Shown piece after piece: positions 45,196 to 54,167 of a DNA stretch of 64,000 nt. Source of the stretch: Paraburkholderia sp. (GTDB lineage Bacteria; Pseudomonadota; Gammaproteobacteria; Burkholderiales; Burkholderiaceae); the NCBI RefSeq assembly GCF_024281035.1, contig NZ_JAMXLH010000014.1, forward strand, positions 62,001-126,000, in the 5' to 3' direction. Position numbers and translations under genes: made by a program. Every line of letters starts with the position of its first letter. Position 1 is the stretch's first letter. Under the pieces are notes generated by a model that was not told the DNA's origin, made no database searches, and worked only from the letters and a program-made list of their open reading frames with translations.

Positions 45196-45399
45196 CGGGT
45201 GCTCTTGTTATACCGCGTCCTGCGGCTTTCTTGTAGCTTGCAAGGGTCTTCTCGTGGCTGCTGGGAGCGGCGTGACATGCGGCGCGCACGCCTGAGACAG
45301 ACATCCAGTGGATCCTGCAAGCATAAAATTGTGCGGAAGGCATTGTTCCCTGAATTGAATTCGGCAATTTAACTGAAATCAAACTGCCAGCGAAAACAG

Positions 45400-45545
45400 T
45401 CCGTAAGATGTAGGGCGCTCGCGCCGGTGCGGCGGAGCGCCAGATTGCCCGGGGCCGTAAAGAGGGAATCCCGGAGTCTGGGCAGGAGACGCGTAAACTG
45501 ATGGAAAGGGCGGGCGGCACAGCGAGGTGTCACCCGGCCCCTGAC
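45400..45545 (+). promoter_or_regulatory. GC-rich, hairpin-forming 5' leader before the CoA-transferase gene
   Basis: Several complementary pairs are visible: GGCGCTC with GAGCGCC (45413 to 45442), TGCCC with GGGCA flanking an inner GGGA/TCCC (45447 to 45485), and GGGCGGG/GGCAC with GTGTC/CCCGGCCC (45508 to 45541). The leader ends about 45 bases before the ATG. The build-up suggests a structured untranslated region. None of the riboswitch cores I know (B12, SAM, TPP, glycine) is present in full. Confidence 0.3.
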
Positions 45546-45588
45546 GTTTAAAAATGTGGCAGAAGCCATGGAACGGCAAGGAGTGGAA

Positions 45589-47097
45589 ATGGAATCGCGA
45601 ATTCAGAATAACTCGTTCATATCGAAGGTGATGCCAGCCAGCGAAGCCGCTGCGCTGATTCAACCGGGCATGACGGTGGGTATGAGCGGGTTTACCGGCG
45701 CAGGCTATCCGAAGGCCGTACCGCTCGAACTCGCTCGGGTGATCGAGGAGGCTCACGCGCGGGGAGAGCGCTTTGCAATTCGCGTGCTTACAGGCGCATC
45801 GACTGCGCCGGAACTTGATGGGGCGCTCGCCAAAGTCGGCGGAATCGATTTTCGTCTGCCGTATCAGAGCGATCCGGAACTGCGCGCCCGCATCAATCGC
45901 GGCGAAATCGAGTACATGGACATCCACCTGGGGCAGGTGGCGCAGTATGCGTGGTTCGGCTTTCTCGGCGAAATCGACATGGCGGTGGTCGAGGTTGCCG
46001 GCATCCTGCCCGACGGCCGTCTGATTCCGTCGACCTCGGTGGGCAACAACAAGACGTGGCTCGATCTGGCGAAGAAGGTGATCATCGAGGTGAACTCGAA
46101 TCAGCCGGCCGGACTCGACGGCATGCACGACATTTATTACGGCACGGCGCTGCCGCCCGACCGCAAGCCGATTCCGCTCGTCGCGCCCGGCGACCGCATC
46201 GGCGAGCCGTATCTGCGCGTCGACCCCGCGAAGGTGGTGGCGGTTGTCGAGACTCACGCGCTGGACCGTCTCGGCCGCTTCGCCCCGGCGGACGATACGA
46301 GCGCGCGCATTGCCGGACATCTCGTCGAATTCTTCCGGCACGAAATTTCGCGCGGACGACTGCGGCCGGAGTTGCTGCCGCTGCAGTCGGGCGTGGGCAA
46401 TATCGCCAACGCGGTGCTCACCGGCCTGCGCGACGGCGGCTTCGAAGGCCTCACCGCATTCACCGAAGTGATCCAGGACGGCATGCTGGACCTGATCCGC
46501 ACGGACACGATGCGCGTCGCTTCGGCCACCGCGCTCTCGCTGAGCCCCGAGGGCGTCGACGAATTCCAGCGCAATATCGACCACTATCGCAGCCGCATCG
46601 TCTTGCGTCCGCAGGAAATGTCGAACCATGCCGAACTGGTGCGGCGTCTGGGTTGCATCGCCATCAACGGCATGGTGGAGGCGGATATCTACGGCAACGT
46701 CAATTCCACGCACGTCGCGGGCACGGCGATCATCAACGGCATTGGCGGATCGGGCGATTTTGCGCGCAATGGCTTCATGTCGTGCTTCGTGACGCCGAGT
46801 ACCGCGAAAAACGGCGCGATTTCGTGCATCGTGCCGATGGCAAGCCACGTCGACCACACAGAGCATGACGTGACCGTGATCGTGACCGAGCAGGGCCTCG
46901 CGGACCTGCGCGGACTCTCGCCCAAGCAGCGCGCGAAGGCTGTTATTTCCCAATGCGCGCATCCCGACTATCGTCCGCTCCTCGAAGACTACTTCGAGCG
47001 CGCCAGCCGCGACAGCGCCGGCAAGCACACGCCGCATCTGCTCGGCGAGGCGCTGTCCTGGCATCAGCACTATATGGCGAACGGCCGCATGCGATAA
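45589..47097 (+). CDS. Acetyl-CoA hydrolase/transferase family, succinate CoA-transferase type
   Basis: A 502-residue class I CoA-transferase. It starts with the family pattern NNSFISKVMPASEAAALIQPGMTVGMSGF and has the CoA-binding GNIANAVL region. A catalytic-glutamate segment reads LTAFTEVIQDGMLDL and the glycine loop reads GTAIINGIGGSGDFARNG. Members exchange CoA between succinate, acetate or propionate. The start at 45589 follows AAGGAG by five bases; the frame from 45556 adds 11 residues without such a site. The length agrees with the 500-residue family (AarC/ScpC-like). Acetate or propionate is the likely partner; the sequence does not decide. Confidence 0.9.
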   Translation: MESRIQNNSFISKVMPASEAAALIQPGMTVGMSGFTGAGYPKAVPLELARVIEEAHARGERFAIRVLTGASTAPELDGALAKVGGIDFRLPYQSDPELRARINRGEIEYMDIHLGQVAQYAWFGFLGEIDMAVVEVAGILPDGRLIPSTSVGNNKTWLDLAKKVIIEVNSNQPAGLDGMHDIYYGTALPPDRKPIPLVAPGDRIGEPYLRVDPAKVVAVVETHALDRLGRFAPADDTSARIAGHLVEFFRHEISRGRLRPELLPLQSGVGNIANAVLTGLRDGGFEGLTAFTEVIQDGMLDLIRTDTMRVASATALSLSPEGVDEFQRNIDHYRSRIVLRPQEMSNHAELVRRLGCIAINGMVEADIYGNVNSTHVAGTAIINGIGGSGDFARNGFMSCFVTPSTAKNGAISCIVPMASHVDHTEHDVTVIVTEQGLADLRGLSPKQRAKAVISQCAHPDYRPLLEDYFERASRDSAGKHTPHLLGEALSWHQHYMANGRMR

Positions 47098-47142
47098 CCG
47101 TGTGCGCCCCGATGGGCGCACATGTGCGGCGCTGACCCGACG

Positions 47143-47171
47143 GCGGGCTCGATGGCTGGAGCCCGCTTTTT
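47143..47171 (+). terminator. Rho-independent terminator after the CoA-transferase gene
   Basis: GCGGGCTC, 8-base loop, GAGCCCGC, then TTTTTC. A second hairpin (TGTGCGCCC with GGGCGCACA, 47101 to 47122) lies between it and the stop codon. Confidence 0.88.
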
Positions 47172-47999
47172 CGTCCGCTGCGTCGCTCGATGCATGCGAT
47201 TGCGACGCTTCTTCCTCGTAGTGACGGAATAGTCGCTTCGGGGGAGAACGCCCAACGGCGGCGTTTAACGCGCGACATCCTGAGAATTAATCAGGATGTC
47301 TATTCGTTATGAAAACAATAGCGCCGCCAGAAACTCGACCAACCCGTGGATCAGGCGTTCCTGTCGTCGCTGGAACTCGACAGTGCGTCTGCAAGCACCA
47401 GCCTTGATTCCGAATACCGGCGCCGCCTGGCGCGGCCCGCCAGATTTTGCACGAAAAATGCAATGGCTGCGCATTGGAAATGTCAACGTTTTACCTGGTT
47501 TGCGGATCATTTCGTGACGTAACGCAAAACGCGCTCTATTTTCTCCTAACATTTCACGCAGAGGCACCGTTAACCGAACAGGTGAAAGGTTTCCCTGTAT
47601 AACTACGTGCATACGCAACTGCCGTGTGCTTGCATTCATTCGCCGAAGTGACAATTCAGAGGAGAACGACGAAGCGCCATTGACGGGGAAAGTACCACCC
47701 CCACGTATCACACCAGGATATCACCCCAGGGTATCGCCCCGGTTTGGCTGGCGGGGCAGGCAAAAATTGGCATGGACAGATATTCAACTGTCATGCGCGC
47801 CGGACAGCATCTCGCTGGCGCATCAAAAAAGGGCCGCGCGCGCCCGGACGCTCTGGAGGCGAATGATCATGACCGAAGGACAGGTCAATACAACTTTTGC
47901 ACGAACAGGCGCACGGTGTGTCCGTGCGTCGATGTCGTTACCGATTCCTCGTGGACACGGGGAAAATGCGTCCGGCAACAGGCAGGGATTTAAGGCGAA
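47172..47999. other. Long untranslated region before the GGDEF/EAL gene
   Basis: More than 800 bases without a convincing gene. Open frames at 47296, 47626 and 47772 have no family features or good ribosome-binding sites. The stretch 47510 to 47640 is relatively A+T-rich and could hold the promoter. A short tandem repeat is listed separately. Confidence 0.45.
47705..47742. repeat. Three tandem 13-bp repeats
   Basis: GTATCACACCAGG, ATATCACCCCAGG and GTATCGCCCCGG follow each other without gaps. They lie about 260 bases upstream of the GGDEF/EAL gene and could be a protein-binding array. Confidence 0.5.
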
Positions 48000-50900
48000 A
48001 TGGAATTGAACTTGCTGGCGTTGCAGGACGTCATGTTGTCCGCCATGACGGGCAATCCGCCTTTGGGCGAAACGATGTACGTGCTGTGCAGCGAAGTTCA
48101 GCGTATTGCGCCCGATGTCGTCGTAGCGGCGGTCAGGCTCGATAGCGACCGACGCATGCGCCCGATCCCGTCCCCGAGTCTGCCGTCCAGCTACGACGCG
48201 GCGCTTGACGGCAGGCTGGCCGGACCTGCAACCGGAACCTGCGGCCCCGCCATGATGTTGGGCGAGGCGGTGCTCACGCGCGACATTCGCGAGGACCCGA
48301 ACTGGCGCATGCTCACGCATCTGGTCGAACCATTGGGTCTGCGCGCGTGCTGGTCGCATCCGGTCAAGGATCAAGGCGGTCGGGTATTGGGCAGTCTCGC
48401 GTTCTATTTCAGGCAACCAGGCGAGCCGGGCGACGCTCACGTGAAGCTCGCCGAGGCGTGTCTTCGGCTGTGCTCGCTGGCCTTCGAGCTTGAGGACACC
48501 CATAGCAGCCTGCAGCGGCTCGCGTATTTCGACGCACTGACCGGATTGCCGAATCGCGGCATGCTCGAACGGGAGGCCGGGCGCATCCTCGCGCAGGCGC
48601 GCCGGGCGGGTGCGAGCGTGGGGGTGCTGATGATCGACGTCGATCACTTCAAGCGATACAACGATACCCACGGACATCTGGCCGGCGACAAGGCGCTGCG
48701 CCTGATCGCCAACTGCATTGCGGGTGGCGTGCCGCATCCGGGAGATATTGCGGGCCGCTACGGCGGAGAGGAATTTTGCGTGGTGCTTCAGGATGCCGAT
48801 CCACGCGAATCGATCGCGGTTGCCGAATCGATCCGGCTGACGATCGAGGAGGAACTGCACGCGAAAGCCCCCGGCGTGAAGGCCAGGCTGACCGTCAGCA
48901 TTGGCGTATCGAACTCAGACGAACATGCCGACGATTCATTCGAAGACCTGATCGAACGGGCGGACCGCTGCCTGTATGAAGCCAAACGTACGGGGCGAAA
49001 CAGGGTAGTCGGGCCGCGGCTGCGGTCGGAGGACGATCCGCAAGGCCAGTCCGGCGCAACAGGCTTCCACGATAGCCGGGAGATGCCGGGCGCGATCGAA
49101 CTGGATGAGATTGCGAATCTGTATGGCGAAGATCTGGCGCCAGCGATGACGGCGCTCACGGAGGTGCTGCAACCCGACGCCGAGGTCCTCATCGACGAGT
49201 TCTACGAGCAGCTCAGCGACTTGAAGGGCGTCGGCAAGCTGATTCGGAGTCTTGCGCAAACGGAGCTGGTTCATCTGAAACGGCGCCAGACAGGGCACCT
49301 GATGCTGTCGGCATCCGCCGGCCTGAGCGCCGGTAAGCATCGCGCCAGCAGCATGCGGGCGGGACGTATCCATACGCTCTTCGGCATGAATGCCCGGGAT
49401 CTCGCGCACAGCCAGGAACTGCTGCAAGCCGTGGTGAGCCGCCGTGTCGATGCAAACACGCATCACGCCGCGTTGGCCGTGCTGTCCCGGCGGCTGAGCC
49501 GCTGTCTGACCTGGCAGATAGAAGCGTCGCGACTGGTGTGGGAAAACTCGCGAGAGGTGTTGCTGCGCACGACCGAACTGGCGTGGAGCGCCACCAGTCA
49601 CACCGATCTGATCGACAAGGCCGCGACCATCCTCGGTGCGCTCGACGGCATCGTCGGCTGTTCGTTTGGCCGCCCGGGCATCGAGGGTATTTTCCGTTTC
49701 GAATCCGTTTCCGGTGACCGGCTGAAGGCGTATTTCGCCGACATCGAGGCCACGGATTCCAGCGTGGTCATGAAAGGAGCGGGGCCGCAGGGGCAGGGGC
49801 CGACCGGGCGAGCGTGGCTCGGCGGACAGGTCGAGCGCTGTATCAATTTCGAAACCGATCAGAGGATGGGGCCGTGGCGCGAAATCGCGCGGCGACACGG
49901 CATTCGCTCCAGCGTGGCGATTCCGCTGTGCCCGCCCGATCGCACGCCGAGCACGGTGCTGTCGTTGTACAGCGACTTGCCTGGGGGCTATTCGTCGGCT
50001 GAGCAGGCCTCGTTTATCCGCCAGGTACAGGCGGTGATGACGTTTGCGATTGCACGCGTCGAGAGCGGCTCGCGAACCTCGCACGCACTGCCGTGGTCCA
50101 CGCGGCAGCGCTGGGCAGGCCTCATCGGGACGTCTGCGCTCGAAATGCACTATCAACCGATCCGGGATCTGCGTTCGGGGCGTGTGGATCGTGCCGAAGC
50201 GCTGGTCCGCCTGCGCGACGGCGACGATACGCTGTCGCCCGGCAAGTTCTTTCCGTGCCTGTCGCGTGAAGACTTCGTCGTGGTCTATACGCAGGGGCTG
50301 CATCAGGTATTGAGTCAGCAGAATCGCTGGCTGCGCGAAGGGCTCGACATACTGGTTTCGGCCAACCTGCCGGCCGAGGCGCTGTTCGATCCGCGCTATT
50401 ACGACATTACCCGTGAGGCATTGCGCCGATACGGCAGCCGCCCGCAACGGCTGATGCTCGAAGTGCTGGAAACGTCGGGCACGGGCGCGACCGATTGCGA
50501 ACGCTACGGTCTGGAAAAATTCAGATCGCTCGGCATCAAGCTGGCCGAGGACGACCTGGGCGCCGGGCACAGCAGCCTGGATCGTCTGCGCGCATTGCCA
50601 TTCGATGTGATCAAACTCGATCGCAGTCTGATTCAGGGTGTCGAATGCACCCCCATCGACGTGCTCAGTTCGATCTACCAGCTAACCAATCTGTGTCATG
50701 CGCTCGGCAAGTCCGTCGTAGTGGAAGGTGTCGAGAGCGTTGATCTGATCGATGCGGTCGCGTTGCTCGGCGCCGATGCGGTTCAGGGTTACGCCGTTGC
50801 GCGGCCGATGCCGGCTGCCCGTTTTACCGACTGGATACGGCTGCATGGCGCGGCTTACCAGATACCCGACCGGATGTATCCCAGGGGGTACCTCGCGAAG

Positions 50901-51122
50901 CTTGCGAAGCTGCTGATCTGGGAGTCTCACGTGCAGTTGCTGTTTGGATCGGCTCAGTCCCGTGTACTCGAATTTGCCGATGGGCACACACCGGTCTTGC
51001 CGTTCAGAATGGTTGATCCTGAATTGCAGACCTCGCTTCTGGGGGCTGCGATGAATCACGGTATTGCGGGCGCGGAATATCACGCCGCTCGCGAGAAACT
51101 GATCGCGGTGTTGAGCAGATGA
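48000..51122 (+). CDS. Dual GGDEF/EAL cyclic-di-GMP enzyme with GAF, haem-globin and second GAF domains
   Basis: A 1040-residue soluble protein. Residues 10 to 165 are GAF-like. The GGDEF domain (170 to 340) has an intact GRYGGEEF at 253 to 260, so diguanylate cyclase activity is expected; the upstream inhibitory site is not RxxD (HPGD). Residues 365 to 500 resemble a globin-coupled sensor, with GRIHTLFGMNARDL placing the proximal haem ligand at His458. A second GAF lies at 520 to 690. The EAL domain (700 to 940) keeps EALVRL, LEVLET, EDDLGAGHSS, IKLDRS, VEGVES and QGY, so phosphodiesterase activity is also expected. A 100-residue tail follows. ATG 48000 has AAGGCGA ahead. Confidence 0.9.
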   Translation: MELNLLALQDVMLSAMTGNPPLGETMYVLCSEVQRIAPDVVVAAVRLDSDRRMRPIPSPSLPSSYDAALDGRLAGPATGTCGPAMMLGEAVLTRDIREDPNWRMLTHLVEPLGLRACWSHPVKDQGGRVLGSLAFYFRQPGEPGDAHVKLAEACLRLCSLAFELEDTHSSLQRLAYFDALTGLPNRGMLEREAGRILAQARRAGASVGVLMIDVDHFKRYNDTHGHLAGDKALRLIANCIAGGVPHPGDIAGRYGGEEFCVVLQDADPRESIAVAESIRLTIEEELHAKAPGVKARLTVSIGVSNSDEHADDSFEDLIERADRCLYEAKRTGRNRVVGPRLRSEDDPQGQSGATGFHDSREMPGAIELDEIANLYGEDLAPAMTALTEVLQPDAEVLIDEFYEQLSDLKGVGKLIRSLAQTELVHLKRRQTGHLMLSASAGLSAGKHRASSMRAGRIHTLFGMNARDLAHSQELLQAVVSRRVDANTHHAALAVLSRRLSRCLTWQIEASRLVWENSREVLLRTTELAWSATSHTDLIDKAATILGALDGIVGCSFGRPGIEGIFRFESVSGDRLKAYFADIEATDSSVVMKGAGPQGQGPTGRAWLGGQVERCINFETDQRMGPWREIARRHGIRSSVAIPLCPPDRTPSTVLSLYSDLPGGYSSAEQASFIRQVQAVMTFAIARVESGSRTSHALPWSTRQRWAGLIGTSALEMHYQPIRDLRSGRVDRAEALVRLRDGDDTLSPGKFFPCLSREDFVVVYTQGLHQVLSQQNRWLREGLDILVSANLPAEALFDPRYYDITREALRRYGSRPQRLMLEVLETSGTGATDCERYGLEKFRSLGIKLAEDDLGAGHSSLDRLRALPFDVIKLDRSLIQGVECTPIDVLSSIYQLTNLCHALGKSVVVEGVESVDLIDAVALLGADAVQGYAVARPMPAARFTDWIRLHGAAYQIPDRMYPRGYLAKLAKLLIWESHVQLLFGSAQSRVLEFADGHTPVLPFRMVDPELQTSLLGAAMNHGIAGAEYHAAREKLIAVLSR

Positions 51123-51143
51123 ACATGAACAACCTGCCGCGCA

Positions 51144-51188
51144 TGTGACATGTAACGTGTGACATGTGAAATTCTGGAACAGTGTTCC
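51144..51188. promoter_or_regulatory. Candidate activator sites upstream of the alcohol dehydrogenase promoter
   Basis: Two copies of TGTGACATGT (51144 and 51158, 14 bp apart) and an inverted repeat GGAAC-AGT-GTTCC (51176 to 51188) lie 80 to 125 bases before the sigma-54-type promoter, where enhancer-binding activators usually sit. Confidence 0.5.
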
Positions 51189-51267
51189 GGGCAGTGTGTG
51201 TCGAATCAGAGCAGTCGCCGTTTGTCTCCAGCGTGTTGTCGCTCTGCGGAGCAGGTGTGTCACGTAT

Positions 51268-51283
51268 TGGTACGGTTCGTGCA
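51268..51283 (+). promoter_or_regulatory. Sigma-54 (RpoN) promoter of the alcohol dehydrogenase gene
   Basis: TGGTACGGTTCGTGCA has GG and GC separated by exactly ten bases and matches 10 of the 12 defined positions of the consensus TGGCACGnnnnTTGCA. Transcription would start near 51295, 37 bases before the ATG. Confidence 0.65.
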
Positions 51284-51331
51284 GTAGTACGTTGCGGGTG
51301 CAACGATAACCCGTAAACCACTGGAGCCTTT

Positions 51332-52504
51332 ATGAGTTACCTTAGCATTGCTGATCGTACCGATAGCTTCTTCATTCCCTGTGTAACACTCATTGGTCCG
51401 GGTTGCGCGCGAGAGACCGGCACGCGTGCGAAGTCGTTAGGCGCCAAAAAGGCACTCATCGTGACTGACGCGGGCCTGCACAAGATGGGCCTGTCCGAGC
51501 TTATCGCGGGCTACATTCGCGAGGCCGGCCTTCAGGCTGTGATCTTCGCGGGTGCGGAACCCAACCCGACCGATGTCAATGTTCACGATGGTGTGAAGCG
51601 CTTTCAGGACGAAGGTTGCGACTTCATCGTTTCGCTAGGCGGCGGATCGTCGCACGACTGCGCCAAGGGCATCGGGCTTGTCACCGCAGGCGGCGGCCAT
51701 ATCCGCGACTATGAGGGCATCGACAAATCCACGGTGCCGATGACGCCGCTGATTTCGATCAACACGACAGCGGGCACGGCGGCGGAGATGACGCGCTTTT
51801 GCATCATCACCAACTCCAGCAATCACGTGAAGATGGCCATCGTCGACTGGCGCTGCACGCCGCTGATCGCGATCGACGACCCGCGCCTGATGGTGGCCAT
51901 GCCGGCGCCACTGACTGCCGCAACGGGCATGGATGCATTGACGCACGCCGTGGAAGCCTATGTCTCCACCGCGGCAACGCCGATTACCGATGCATGCGCC
52001 GAGAAGGCAATCGCCCTGATCGGCGAGTGGCTGCCGAAGGCGGTGGCGAACGGCGAATCCATGGAAGCCCGCGCGGCGATGTGCTACGCGCAATACCTTG
52101 CGGGCATGGCGTTCAATAACGCGTCGCTTGGTTACGTGCATGCGATGGCGCACCAGCTCGGCGGTTTCTACAACCTGCCGCATGGCGTGTGTAACGCGAT
52201 TCTTCTGCCGCACGTGTCGGCGTTCAATCTCATTGCCGCGCCCGAGCGGTTCGCGCGTATTGCCGCGTTGCTCGGCGCGAATACGGCGGGGCTGTCCACC
52301 GCGGACGCGGCTGCCGCCGCCGTCACGGCGATCCGCAACCTTTCGGCGTCCGTCAACATCCCGTCGGGTCTGGCGGGCCTCGGCGTGAAGGCAGAGGATC
52401 ACGAAGTAATGGCGCACAACGCGCAGAAAGACGCGTGCATGCTGACCAATCCGCGCAAGGCAACGCTTGCGCAGGTCATCGCCATTTTCGAAGCGGCGAT
52501 GTAA
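51332..52504 (+). CDS. Iron-containing (group III) alcohol dehydrogenase
   Basis: A 390-residue NAD-dependent alcohol dehydrogenase of the YiaY/AdhB/1,3-propanediol type. The NAD loop is GGGSSHDCAKGIG. The metal site is built from Asp in ATGMDALTHAVEAY (with the first His), then GYVHAMAHQLGGFYNLPHGVCNA, giving the other histidines. It oxidises primary alcohols or reduces aldehydes; the substrate is not set by the sequence. The sigma-54 promoter and upstream sites suggest induction by an alcohol-responsive activator outside the window. A convergent gene and a hairpin follow. Confidence 0.93.
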   Translation: MSYLSIADRTDSFFIPCVTLIGPGCARETGTRAKSLGAKKALIVTDAGLHKMGLSELIAGYIREAGLQAVIFAGAEPNPTDVNVHDGVKRFQDEGCDFIVSLGGGSSHDCAKGIGLVTAGGGHIRDYEGIDKSTVPMTPLISINTTAGTAAEMTRFCIITNSSNHVKMAIVDWRCTPLIAIDDPRLMVAMPAPLTAATGMDALTHAVEAYVSTAATPITDACAEKAIALIGEWLPKAVANGESMEARAAMCYAQYLAGMAFNNASLGYVHAMAHQLGGFYNLPHGVCNAILLPHVSAFNLIAAPERFARIAALLGANTAGLSTADAAAAAVTAIRNLSASVNIPSGLAGLGVKAEDHEVMAHNAQKDACMLTNPRKATLAQVIAIFEAAM

Positions 52505-52537
52505 GCCGTTTCTTCCTCTTGCCCGGCTACATTAAAA

Positions 52538-52568
52538 AAGCCGCATGCGCCTGGCGCGCATGCGGCTT
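52538..52568 (-). terminator. Terminator between the convergent alcohol dehydrogenase and LivK genes
   Basis: AAGCCGCATGCGC, loop CTGGC, then the exact complement: a 13-bp stem. The T run (CTTTTTTAAT) is on the minus-strand side, so it mainly ends the LivK transcript 42 bases after its stop. It may also slow plus-strand transcription. Confidence 0.85.
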
Positions 52569-52609
52569 GATTCCGCGGCCTGATCCAGCCGCGTGAAACG
52601 AGGTCCGAT

Positions 52610-53749
52610 TTACATCGAAACCTTGTTGATGAACTGGCGCTTGCCGTCCTTATAGCCGTAGATCGAGATGATGCCCTTCTTCAGGTCGCCCTTGGCATCG
52701 AACGTCGTTTCGCCGATCACACCCTTGTAGTCGGTCGTCGGCATCGCAGCGAGAATCTTCGCCGGTTCAACCGAGTTCGCGCGCTTCATTGCGTCGGCGA
52801 TGATATAGACAGCATCGTACGTGTACGGCGAATACAGCACGACGTCCTGGCCATAGCGCTGCTTGTACTTCGACGCGAACGTTGCGCCGCCAGCCATCTG
52901 GTCGAGGCCGATGCCGGCAACCGAGCAGATGATGTTGTCGGCGGCCGGGCCGGCCAGATCGACGATGTTTGCCGTGCAAACGCCGTCGCCCGAGAGAATC
53001 TTCGCGCGCAGGCCGAGCTGCTTCGCCTGCTTGGCGAACGGGCCGCCCGTGGCGTCCATCGAGCCGATCATGATCGCGTCGGGGTTTTCGCCCTTGATCT
53101 TCGTCAGAATGGCGCGGAAATCGACGGCCTTGTCGTTCGTCGCGTCGTGCGACAGGACGGTCAGACCCGCGGCTTTCGCAGCCGCTTCGAACTGCTGCGC
53201 GAGGCCTTGACCATAGGCGGTCGAATCGTCGACGATCGCGACCTTCTTCACGCCCATTGCCTTCGCGGCGTAATTCGCCAGCGCCGGACCTTGCTGCGCG
53301 TCGGTCGCGACGACGCGGTACGTCGTCTTGAAGCCTTGTTGCGTGTACTTCGGATTCGTCGCCGACGGCGAGATCTGGACGATACCGGCATCGCTGTAGA
53401 TCTGCGAAGCGGGAATCGACGTGCCCGACGTTTCGTGACCTACGACGGCAACGACCTTGTCGTCCACCAGCTTCTGCGCAACCTGCGTCGCCTGACGCGG
53501 ATCGCCTGCGTCGTCTTGCGGGTCGAGCTGGAGCGTGACCTTCTGGCCGCCGATCACGAGGCCCTTCTTGTTGATCTCCTCGATTGCGAGGCGAGCCCCG
53601 TTTTCGTTGTCCTTGCCTTGGTGGGCCGAGCCGCCCGTGAGCGGTGCGACGTGACCGATCTTGACGATCGTGTCGGCCGATGCGGAATTGCACAGTGCGA
53701 AAGAAAGCGCGGCGGCGGCGGCCAGGCTGGTAAGAGGCAACTTGTACAC
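52610..53749 (-). CDS. Branched-chain amino acid type ABC transporter substrate-binding protein (LivK-like)
   Basis: A 379-residue periplasmic binding protein. The signal peptide (to about residue 25, ending NSASA) is followed by IVKIGHVAPLTGGSAHQGKDNENGARLAIEEIN-type sequence (family start, partly quoted), and VVGHETSGTSIPASQIYSDAGI forms the ligand loop. It captures leucine, isoleucine, valine or related ligands for a LivHMGF transporter that is not in the window. The start is GTG 53749, with AAGGGA eight bases upstream. It is a single-gene unit, convergent to the alcohol dehydrogenase. Confidence 0.92.
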   Translation of the reverse strand: MYKLPLTSLAAAAALSFALCNSASADTIVKIGHVAPLTGGSAHQGKDNENGARLAIEEINKKGLVIGGQKVTLQLDPQDDAGDPRQATQVAQKLVDDKVVAVVGHETSGTSIPASQIYSDAGIVQISPSATNPKYTQQGFKTTYRVVATDAQQGPALANYAAKAMGVKKVAIVDDSTAYGQGLAQQFEAAAKAAGLTVLSHDATNDKAVDFRAILTKIKGENPDAIMIGSMDATGGPFAKQAKQLGLRAKILSGDGVCTANIVDLAGPAADNIICSVAGIGLDQMAGGATFASKYKQRYGQDVVLYSPYTYDAVYIIADAMKRANSVEPAKILAAMPTTDYKGVIGETTFDAKGDLKKGIISIYGYKDGKRQFINKVSM

Positions 53750-54167
53750 TTCGTGAGTCCCTTATATTGGTTTAGGTGCGCAATGATACTACCGATACTG
53801 CCTGGGGCCGTGACGGCTGAATGACGGCGCCAGTACGCGAAGGACGACCGTTGCTTGCCCGGATGCGCGATCCAGACCGCTGGATCGTCGAGCATCCGCT
53901 TCGCGTCGTCCGACATCATGACCACGCCGGCGTTCGTCGCATAGGTGCGCTTGGCCGCATGCCGCACGACGCGGGTTCAGCCTGTGGGGACAAACCTTTT
54001 CGTACGCGCATGCGCGCAGTATCGGGACAGCGCCGGAAGTATGGGGGTAAACCGGGCGGAAATAATTTCTATTATTTCGGTTGCACGAGGAGAAACTTGG
54101 AATAAATATCCTCGTTAAAGAACATATAATTTTGCGTTCAGGAAACAGAAGCAGCAGAAGCACGACT
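53750..54167. other. Intergenic region between livK-like and cysteine desulfidase genes
   Basis: About 420 bases carrying the two divergent promoters. Open frames here (for example 53821 to 54105) show no domain and no good start signals. Bases 54055 to 54135 are clearly A+T-rich, as expected for the promoter of the plus-strand gene. Confidence 0.45.

Noticed and set aside
45400..45545. Cobalamin riboswitch
   Set aside because: GGGAA and GGAGAC fragments are present, but the B12 box and core order are not.
47626..48009. 127-codon frame overlapping the start of the GGDEF/EAL gene
   Set aside because: Low-complexity, Arg-rich, in another frame and not similar to any family I know.
53821..54105. 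94-codon frame between the livK-like and desulfidase genes
   Set aside because: No ribosome-binding site or recognisable domain, and it lies in a promoter region.
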